DNA of 64,000 nucleotides from positions 1-64,000 of the forward strand of contig NZ_JAGGOT010000001.1 of NCBI RefSeq assembly GCF_018614195.1, written 5' to 3'. The translations under genes and the position numbers were made by a program. Positions 53,074 through 60,070 of the stretch are shown piece by piece. Each line of letters begins with the position of its first letter. Within the stretch, counting starts at the first letter, position 1. Source of the DNA: Streptomyces sp. ISL-43. GTDB taxonomy: Bacteria; Actinomycetota; Actinomycetes; Streptomycetales; Streptomycetaceae. Below the pieces are notes generated by a model. The model was not told where the DNA came from. It worked only from the letters and a program-made list of their open reading frames with translations, and made no database searches.

Positions 53074-55149
53074 ATGCGCGCGACCGAATCCTTCCCGGCC
53101 TACCCCGGCCAGCCGTCGGATCGTGGTTCCCCCGAGCCGGGGGGGCTACTGGATGTCCTGAAGGTCGCGGCTGTGGTGCTCGACGCGGACGGGCGGATCA
53201 TGTTGTGGAGTCCGCAGGCCGAGGAACTGTTCGGATACACCGCCGATGAGGCTCTCGGCCGGTTCGCGGGCCGGCTGCTGGTCCACGAGCAGCACCTGGA
53301 GTTGGTGGTCGAGCTGTTCGCGCGGGTCATGGCGGGCGGGGCGAGCTGGGCGGGCGTGTTTCCCGTGCGGCACAAGGATGGCGGCACGCGGCTGGTGGAG
53401 TTCCGGAACATGCGACTGGAGGACGGCCGGAAAGGCGTCTATGCCCTGGGCCTGGCAACCGACCAGGCGATGTTGCGGCGGGTGGAGCGGGATCTGGCGC
53501 TGTCCACTCGGCTGATTTCGCAGTCCCCGATCGGGCTGGCGGTGATAGACGCCGATCTGCGGTGCGTGACCGTCAATCCAGCGCTGGAACGTATCAACGG
53601 CCTGCCGGCTGCGGAGCATGTCGGCCGGAACGTCCGCGAGGCATTGCCTTTTGGGGACGCCGAGGCCATCGAGTCCGCGATGCGTGAGGTTCTGGCCAAC
53701 GGAATCCCGATCCTTGACCTTGAGTCCACGGGGCGCACCCCGGCCGACCCTGACCGAGAGCACGTCTGGTCGGTGTCCTTCTATCGGCTGGAGGCTTCCA
53801 ACGGGAAGGTGCTCGGCGTCGCGACCTCCGTCGTCGACGTCAGTGAGCGGCATCGCGCCACGGCCGAGGCCGCCGGGGCCCGGCAACGCCTCGCGCTCGT
53901 AGCCGACGCCTCCATGCGCATCGGGACCACGCTCGACCTCGACCAGACCGCCCGCGAACTCGCCGAGGTCTCAGTGCCGGAACTGGCCGACGTGGCCGCG
54001 GTGGACGTGCTCGACAGCATCCTGCACAGCCGTGCGGCCGTTGCCGTACACGAAGGGCCGGCGGTATTCAGGGCCCTGGCCGTGGCTGCCGCTTACCCCA
54101 CCGACGCGGTGCGTGCGGCCGATCCGCCGGGTGAGGTGGCGCGCTACGACGCCGACCGCCTGGTCACCCGGTGCGTGAACACCGGCCGCCCGGTCCGCGT
54201 GCCCCACGTGGGCGCCGATGACCTGATCCGCATCGCCCGCAGCCCCGAAGCCGTCAGCATGCTGGCCGCCGCGGGACTCCACTCCTACCTGGCCGTGCCG
54301 CTGATCGCCCGCGGCGAAGTCCTCGGCGCCCTCGACCTCAAGCGCCTCCGCAATCCGGAACCGTTCACCGCCGACGACGAGGTCCTGGCCGGCGAGCTGG
54401 CCGCGCGTGCCGCCGTGTGCATCGACAACGCCCGCTGGTACCAGCAGGCACGCAACACCGCCCTCACCCTCCAGCGCAGCCTCCTCCCTCAGGAGCCGCC
54501 GGACCCGCCCGGCCTGGAGATCGCCTACCGCTATCAGCCCGCCCAAGCGGCAGACGAGGTCGGCGGCGACTGGTTCGACGTCATCCCCCTGACGGGGGAC
54601 AAGACCGCCCTCGTCGTCGGCGACGTCATGGGCAGCGGCATCAGCGCCGCCGCAACGATGGGCCAGCTCCGCACCGCCACCCGCACCCTGGCCGAACTCG
54701 ACCTCGACCCCGCCCAGGTACTGCGTCACCTCGACCGTCTGACCGACCCCATGGGGCAGACCATCACGACCTGCGTCTACGCCGTCTACGACCCCCACCG
54801 CACCCGATGCCTCATCTCCAACGCGGGGCACATGCCCCCCGTGTTGATGCGCCCCGGACGGCCGCCTGAACTGCTCGAACTGCCCACCGGCGCCCCCCTC
54901 GGCGTCGGCGACGTCCCATTCGACACCACCACACTCGATCTGCACCCGGGCGACCAACTGGTCCTCTATACCGATGGCCTGGTCGAAACCCGCGACCAAT
55001 CCATCGACGAACGCCTGAACGCTCTCCGTGCCCTGCTCGCAAAGCCGCCGCGATCCCTGGAGGAGACCTGCGACATGCTCCTCCACACACTGCGCCACCC
55101 CGGCGACCACGACGACGTCGCCCTGCTCATCGCCCGGGTCCAGCACTGA
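53074..55149 (+). CDS. PAS-PAS-GAF-SpoIIE phosphatase
   Basis: This 691-residue signalling protein starts at the ATG at 53074 after AAGGAG. PAS 1 covers about residues 20-130 (VVLDADGRIMLWSPQAEELFGY), PAS 2 about 145-270 (LAVIDADLRCVTVNPALERING) and GAF about 285-450 (RMGT-like start, ... LAVPLIARGEVLGALDLKR). The SpoIIE domain has QRSLLPQEPP, GGDWFDVIPL, VVGDVMGSG, ISNAGHMPPVL and DHDDVALLIARV, with all metal Asp residues. It probably dephosphorylates an anti-sigma antagonist. A strong hairpin follows. Confidence 0.9.
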   Translation: MRATESFPAYPGQPSDRGSPEPGGLLDVLKVAAVVLDADGRIMLWSPQAEELFGYTADEALGRFAGRLLVHEQHLELVVELFARVMAGGASWAGVFPVRHKDGGTRLVEFRNMRLEDGRKGVYALGLATDQAMLRRVERDLALSTRLISQSPIGLAVIDADLRCVTVNPALERINGLPAAEHVGRNVREALPFGDAEAIESAMREVLANGIPILDLESTGRTPADPDREHVWSVSFYRLEASNGKVLGVATSVVDVSERHRATAEAAGARQRLALVADASMRIGTTLDLDQTARELAEVSVPELADVAAVDVLDSILHSRAAVAVHEGPAVFRALAVAAAYPTDAVRAADPPGEVARYDADRLVTRCVNTGRPVRVPHVGADDLIRIARSPEAVSMLAAAGLHSYLAVPLIARGEVLGALDLKRLRNPEPFTADDEVLAGELAARAAVCIDNARWYQQARNTALTLQRSLLPQEPPDPPGLEIAYRYQPAQAADEVGGDWFDVIPLTGDKTALVVGDVMGSGISAAATMGQLRTATRTLAELDLDPAQVLRHLDRLTDPMGQTITTCVYAVYDPHRTRCLISNAGHMPPVLMRPGRPPELLELPTGAPLGVGDVPFDTTTLDLHPGDQLVLYTDGLVETRDQSIDERLNALRALLAKPPRSLEETCDMLLHTLRHPGDHDDVALLIARVQH

Positions 55150-55206
55150 CACTCCCGCGGCCGGGCCGGGCGTCACATGTGGAGGCCGGCGTCGGGCACG
55201 ACGTGA

Positions 55207-55246
55207 CAGAGCCCGGCCGGGGTGACTGTGGACCGGCCGGGCTCTG
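55207..55246. terminator. Hairpin terminator
   Basis: A perfect 14-bp stem (55207-55220 with 55233-55246) lies between the convergent phosphatase gene and the small leftward gene. Confidence 0.78.
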
Positions 55247-55271
55247 GGTGTGTGGACGAGTGGTGCTCCGG

Positions 55272-55499
55272 TCAGAGCGTCTCGTCGTGCAGGTCTTCTT
55301 CGCGCAGCAGATCGTCCTCGCGGCGACGCGAAGCGGTCTCCTCATGGCCCTGCTTCTGCTTCTGCCTCTGCTTCTGCTCCTGGCCCTGCTCGCGGGACGG
55401 CTTGCCCGGCTGGGGCTGCGCAGGGTCTCCGGGGCGACGGTGCTCCTGCGGCTCGCGGCCCTTGCCCGGCTCCTGACGCTTGTCCTGCTTACCGTCCAT
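55272..55499 (-). CDS. Small charged Gln/Lys/Glu-rich protein
   Basis: This 75-residue, fully hydrophilic protein (MDGKQDKRQEPGKGREPQEH) has a central run of Gln, Lys and Glu and an acidic end DDLLREEDLHDETL. It is probably disordered. GAGGAG lies 8 bases before the ATG. No family is recognised; similar small proteins are found with Streptomyces stress genes. Confidence 0.6.
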   Translation of the reverse strand: MDGKQDKRQEPGKGREPQEHRRPGDPAQPQPGKPSREQGQEQKQRQKQKQGHEETASRRREDDLLREEDLHDETL

Positions 55500-55707
55500 G
55501 ACGGCGACTCCTCTTGATGCGTGGGGTACGGATTCCTCTCGAATGACGCTGACACGCACAGTGACGGTCTGCATCATTTCGACTACGAGGCGAGGCAGAC
55601 GGGTGACCCCCGTCCCCGAAGTGGCGGCGCCGGAAGGCGGGCCATCCCTTCAATGCCGAGGATGGGCGCGATCCCACCCCCCCTGCCTGCTGTCAGGAGC
55701 CCGTCTC

Positions 55708-55980
55708 ATGCTGGAGCGCACGCTGAGCAAGGACCGCACGAAGGTCACCTTCGTCCTGCCCGCCGACACCCCACCCGGCCCGGTCAGCGTGGTGGGCGAC
55801 TTCAACGACTGGGAGCCTGGTGCCCACACCCTGCGGCCGCGTAAAGACGGGAAGCGGGCCGTCACGGTCGAGCTGCCGAGCGAGAGCACGCATTCCTTCC
55901 GGTACCTGGCCGCCGGTGACTACTGGTTCAACGACGAGAGCGCCGGCGGCGACCCGAAGGCCGTGTGTTGCTGCAGGTAA
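55708..55980 (+). CDS. CBM48/isoamylase-N-like protein, frameshifted C-terminus likely
   Basis: This 90-residue protein has KVTFVLPADTPPGPVSVVGDFNDWEPGAHTLRPRKDGKRAVTVELP and FRYLAAGDYWFNDE, the early-set glycan-binding fold found in AMPK and isoamylase. Family members end with a strand like SVLHV. Here the frame ends CCCR, but another frame from about 55950 reads EGRVLLQV, which suggests a recent indel. GGAG lies about 9 bases before the ATG. Confidence 0.65.
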   Translation: MLERTLSKDRTKVTFVLPADTPPGPVSVVGDFNDWEPGAHTLRPRKDGKRAVTVELPSESTHSFRYLAAGDYWFNDESAGGDPKAVCCCR

Positions 55981-56272
55981 CCCGATGGGGTGTGCTCGGC
56001 ATGCGCCGAACCTGTCTTGTCGGGTGAGCCTGCGGGGGCGTCTTACATACCCCGTGCGGGCGGCCTGTCAACGATATCGCTCGGCTATGACAAGCAAGGG
56101 CTGCGGCCAGCAGCTGGACGTCCCCACTTGATGATCTTCTTGTCTCTCCAGCGCACTGCTTCTCTGGGCCGCACCGTGGGCGCATCGGTCAGGCACGTGT
56201 CCAGGTGGCTGTTCCGTCCGAGGCCCGCTCAGCCTCGGCTCCTCGGTCCAGCGGCTCCCCCTCCGGTACCCG

Positions 56273-56632
56273 GTGGATCCTGAGAAGGCCATGCGCTGGT
56301 TCGCCGACCTGGACCAGAACTTCGCGGCCGGCGAGGCCGAACACCCGATGCTCCACCATCACCTCGACCATGCCGAAGCGCTGGCTGCCGCCTTGGCCTC
56401 GATGAAAGGCGAAGGCGAGCAGCGACAGGTCGCAGACCAGGCTGCCGATGACACCGAACGAGCTCAGGCCCTGCGCGCTCAGGCCGACTTCGCCGAGTAC
56501 GCCGCAGGAGCCAAGTACGAACTCCGCAGGGTGCGCAGGGAGATCCACGCCCAGGGCGGGTTCCTCCCCGACCTGCCGGCCACACTCGCCGACGTCGATC
56601 CCGACGAGGGCTACGAAAGGGACACCGTTTGA
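56273..56632 (+). CDS. Unknown protein encoded before the integrase
   Basis: This 119-residue helical protein (MRWFADLDQNFAAGEAEHPMLHHHLDHAEALAAALA...) has charged heptad-like repeats. The start is GTG 56273 or ATG 56291. Its stop overlaps the TTG start of the integrase frame (TTGA), as is common for the gene before int in actinobacterial elements, but no excisionase HTH is visible. About 290 bases before it (55.98-56.27 kb) show no gene. Confidence 0.5.
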   Translation: MDPEKAMRWFADLDQNFAAGEAEHPMLHHHLDHAEALAAALASMKGEGEQRQVADQAADDTERAQALRAQADFAEYAAGAKYELRRVRREIHAQGGFLPDLPATLADVDPDEGYERDTV

Positions 56633-57917
56633 AGGGCTCCACCCACCGCCGCTGCTACTGCCGTGACGCGAAGGCCGGCCGACCGCTGGGCAGGCTTTGC
56701 CCCAAGCTCTCCAGCCGGAAGCACGGCTCGTACTCCGTCCGCCAGGAGCTCCCGCCACGCGCGGACGGCACCCGCCGCTCCTTCAACCGCGCCGGATACG
56801 AGAGCTTGAAGGCCGCCCAGGCCGACCTGGACCACGTACGCGCCCTCCTCGGTACAGCGGAAGCGGACGACCCCGAGAGCGTGGCCAGCATCGCGGCCCT
56901 CCTGGAGCAGGTGGCCGACGAGAAGGCCCCGCTTCCCGACGTCGAGGAGACCCGGCGCCGGCTGCGGGCCGGAACATCGCTCCTCGGGTCGATCACCGTC
57001 GGCGAATGGCCGGAAGGCCCGTCGCGGCCGAGCGGGCACTCCTGGCTACCGAGCGGGCCAGGCTCGCCGCCATGGATCCCTTCCGGAAACCGACCGGCCC
57101 GGCGACCCGGCAGGGCATCCGCCGCACCCTGCGGGCCGCGCTCACCGGAGCGATCCGCCAGCAGCTCATCACCTTCAACCCGGCGTCCCACGTCGAGCTG
57201 GAATCCGGCAAGCGCCCCAAGCCGCTGCTGTGGACAGAAGCGCGCGTGGCCCGGTGGCGCCTCACCGGCGAGAAGCCCGCCCCCGTCATGGTCTGGACTC
57301 CGGTCCAGTGCGGCGCCTTCCTCGACGAGGCCGAAGGCGACCGGCTGTACACCCTCTTCCACCTCTCCGGCACCCGAGGCCTGCGACGGGGCGAGTGCGT
57401 CGGCCAGGAGTGGTCCGACGTCGACCCGGCCGGCGGGCAGATCACGCCGGCCAAGGAGATCGTGGTGGACGGCTGGGACCCGTACGAGTCCGCGCCGAAG
57501 ACGGACGGCAGCGCCAGCACGATCGCCCTGGACAGCCTGAACGTCGCCGCCCTGCGCGAGCACCGCGCCCGCCAGCTCAAGGAGCGGGAGAAGTGGGGGG
57601 ACGCCTGGCAGGACACCGGCAAGGTCCTCACCCAGGAGAACGGCGCCTGGCTCCACCCCGAGACCGCGTCGGAGACCTTCCGGCAGATCCTGGCCCGCAC
57701 CGACCTGCCGCCGATCACCCTTCGGGATCTGCGTCACGTCGCGGCCACGCTCACCCACGGCGGTGGCGGCGACCTCCACACGATCAAGGAGACGCTCCGC
57801 CACTCCACGATCACGCTGACCTCGGACACGTACACGAGCCTGCTCCCCGAGGTCGACCAGGCAGCCGCCGAAGCAGCTGCCCAACTGGTGCCTCGTGCCC
57901 GTTCGTCCGCCTCCTGA
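56629..57917 (+). pseudogene. Tyrosine-type integrase, internally deleted and frameshifted
   Basis: The first frame (TTG 56629 to about 57008) gives HRRCYCRDAKAGRPLG... SLLGSITVGEW, the N-terminus of pSAM2-type integrases. The catalytic half continues in another frame from about 57015 (AERALLATERARLAAMDP... GIRRTLRAALTGAIRQQLI) to 57917. It has GTRGLRRGE (Arg I), LRDLRHVAATL (Arg II, with the first His changed to Arg) and STITLTSDTYTSLL (Tyr). About 50-60 residues of core-binding domain seem missing at the junction. The recombinase is probably inactive. It lies beside attachment remnant C. Confidence 0.75.
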
Positions 57918-57934
57918 CCAGGGGATGACGGCCC

Positions 57935-58069
57935 GTCCGCTCACGCATCACTCACGCACGGGCCCGGAAACGACTGAGCGCCCCACCTGGACGAAACCAG
58001 GTGGGGCGCTAGGTGTCAGGTCAGAGGGGTTAATCCTCGCCTGTGAGCAGTAGGCCACGTCGGACTCGA
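57935..58069 (-). other. Attachment-site remnant C beside the integrase
   Basis: The order is arm repeats TCCGCTCACGCATCACTCAC (57935 on), a hairpin (57977-58010), CAGGTCAGAGGGGTTAA (58017-58033) and 19 bases of the tRNA-Lys 3' end (58051-58069, one mismatch). Order and spacing equal those at A and D. Int next to att is the normal arrangement of such elements. Confidence 0.75.
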
Positions 58070-58254
58070 TGGCATGGGCTTCCCGCGGCCCCTGCCGGGC
58101 GGGCACGGGACACGCTTGGCCATCACACCCCGGGCGGCAAGGCGACCTTCCTCACCTCCCGGCCTACGGCCGCTCGGGCGCCGTCACCAGGCCAACGCGA
58201 CGTTCGAGAGCACCGTCCCGGTGGGCCGCTTGGACGGGGCGGGGCAGGACTCCT

Positions 58255-59145
58255 CTACCTCTGCCGCGTAAGGGCGTGCTGCACCCCGCCGCGCCAGGTC
58301 ACACCGTAGTCGTGGCGCAGTCGGCGCACCTCCCAGACGGACAGGCCCGTGATGGCGACCGGGCTTCCGATAGAGATCATGACAGCCAGCGGAAGGGGCA
58401 GCCTGGGGTCGTAGCCAAAGCGCAGGTCGACCATTGCCAGTGCCCAGGGACTGCATGGGGCCAGCATCGCGGGGAGCAGCAGGTGCCCGTCGATCGCGTT
58501 GAACAGGTGGCGCAGCACCAGCCATACGGACACCGCCCCGTAGACCGCCGCCGGGATCAGGGCGAGCACAGTCACGGTGAGGAGGACCAGTCCGTAGACC
58601 GCGAGCCACCCCTCCGGCGAGGAGGGCACACCAGGTAGGGGATACGTCCGTCGGGTGTTGAACAGCCTCAGGCCGACAGTGAGGTAGGACAGGCCGCCGA
58701 ACAGCGCCAAATAGGCGCCGGTGAAGGTGAAGAGGGTGACCAGCGGCCGTTTGAGCGCTCGCGTGGCCTCCCCTCGCAGGCCGCGCCTGGTCAGGACGAG
58801 AAGCAGCAGCGCGCACGCCGGGAGCATGAGCAGCGCGGCCAGGCCGGTAACCAGGACCCGCGCGCTGAAACGGACATATTCGGTATGCATGTCGTACCCG
58901 TAGAAGACGAACACCCACCCCATGGTGGCCAGTCCAACCAGGCCACGGACGAAACGCGCCCGTTCCAGCGAATCGTCCCTCGGCTCGATCCGGCGCAGCG
59001 GGGCGTAGCGCTCGATGGCGGGCCGCCACGGTGTCAGCAGGAACCTGCCTACGGGCGTCCGGGACCGCCCGGGCGCGGGCCCGACCCTTCGGTGCCGTCG
59101 TCGGGCGGACGCCGGCGGATACGGTGGTGGCGGCGGATAGGCCAT
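58255..59145 (-). CDS. Multi-pass membrane protein of unknown function
   Basis: This 296-residue protein has a Pro/Arg-rich N-terminus (MAYPPPPPYPPAS) and about six hydrophobic segments (GLVGLATMGWVFVFYGYDM, VLVTGLAALLMLPACALLLLVL, LVTLFTFTGAYLALFGGLSYLTVGL, VYGLVLLTVTVLALIPAAVYGAV and two more). GGGGGGAG precedes the ATG at 59145. No family is recognised. It lies between attachment remnants C and D. Confidence 0.65.
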   Translation of the reverse strand: MAYPPPPPYPPASARRRHRRVGPAPGRSRTPVGRFLLTPWRPAIERYAPLRRIEPRDDSLERARFVRGLVGLATMGWVFVFYGYDMHTEYVRFSARVLVTGLAALLMLPACALLLLVLTRRGLRGEATRALKRPLVTLFTFTGAYLALFGGLSYLTVGLRLFNTRRTYPLPGVPSSPEGWLAVYGLVLLTVTVLALIPAAVYGAVSVWLVLRHLFNAIDGHLLLPAMLAPCSPWALAMVDLRFGYDPRLPLPLAVMISIGSPVAITGLSVWEVRRLRHDYGVTWRGGVQHALTRQR

Positions 59146-59296
59146 GAGCGATCTCCCCCCTCCCCCCAGATCCCGGCCGCGTATGTTAACCAACACGTAT
59201 CGCTGGACGACATCATTCCGCCGCAGATCCCCACCATCCGGAGGGATTCGTGGTACGGGAAGGAGGACCCCAGGTCCGAGCAGGCGCAAAGGCTGC

Positions 59297-59679
59297 ATGG
59301 CCTCGCGGCGGGACCTGGCCGAGGAGGCATCTGCGGCAGGGGTTTCGACCGAGCTGCTCCAACAGTGGGGTCTCAAGGGATTGGTGCGAGCCATCAGAGG
59401 ATCCCAGGCCGTTGGCCTCTTCCGGGAGATGCTCCACAACAGGCACCTCAACACGGGCACGACGTGGCGACCGAATGACCTGACGGACATGGTCTACCTG
59501 TCCTGTGCGGTCGCGTACGCGGACTTCGTCGTCTGCGAGAGGACGATGCTCGATCCCCTACAGCACGGCTTGAAGCGCCCGGGTCGCCGGCGCAGGTCTA
59601 CCGCCGCCTCACGGCCGCAGTAGCGGCCATCGAGGAGGCGCTGGAAACGCCTCCAGTCCCCGTCGAGCCCTCGCAGTAG
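59297..59679 (+). pseudogene. Decayed gene, frameshift near 59575
   Basis: The first frame gives ELLQQWGLKGLVRAIRGSQ and RPNDLTDMVYLSCAVAYADFVVCERTMLD. A second frame then completes it as AQVYRRLTAAVAAIEEALETPP to TAG 59677-59679. The join needs one indel near 59575. It looks like the C-terminal part of an unknown Streptomyces protein stranded beside the attachment array. Confidence 0.5.
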
Positions 59680-59705
59680 CGCTGGATGATGCCCCGTCCG
59701 GGAGC

Positions 59706-59804
59706 GTCCGCTCACGCATCGCTCACGCACAGTCGAGGAAACGACTGAGCGCCCCGTCCGTACGAAACCGGATGGGGCGCTCAGATGCAGGTCAGAGGGG
59801 TTAA
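59706..59804 (-). other. Arm repeats, terminator and flank of tRNA-Lys (copy D)
   Basis: CGCTCACGCA occurs twice in tandem (about 59709-59729). The hairpin 59745-59784 and CAGGTCAGAGGGGTTAA (59788-59804) follow. This is the present 3' flank and terminator of the intact tRNA-Lys and matches copies A and C. Confidence 0.75.
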
Positions 59805-59821
59805 CCCCCGCCCGCGAGCAG

Positions 59822-59894
59822 TAGGCCATGTCGGACTCGAACCGACAACCAACGGATTAAAAGTCCGCTGCTCTGCCAATTGAGCTAATGGCCC
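59822..59894 (-). tRNA. tRNA-Lys (TTT)
   Basis: A full 73-base cloverleaf begins GGGCCATTAGCTCAATTGGC, with anticodon loop CTTTTAA, T arm TGTCGGTTCGAGTCCGACA and an acceptor closing with a G1:U72 wobble. CCA is not encoded. Its 3' half is repeated in remnants A, B and C, so it is the integration target of the island. Confidence 0.92.
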
Positions 59895-60008
59895 TTGGCG
59901 TGCTCAACCCAGAGCATAGCCGCAGAGCGCCGGACAGCCGATCGCATATCCCCTGTCCGTCCCGGGCCATGTCGGCGGGGGCTCCCGGATCAGCGGGCCG
60001 GAGTACGG

Positions 60009-60045
60009 ACAGGGCCCCTGCGACGGTGTGTCGCAGGGGCCCTGT
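60009..60045. terminator. Terminator of the core DEAD-box helicase gene
   Basis: A perfect 16-bp stem (60009-60024 with 60030-60045, loop 5) lies 25 bases beyond the helicase stop codon. Confidence 0.82.
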
Positions 60046-60070
60046 CACTCGCTCAGTTCAGCGGCTGTGG

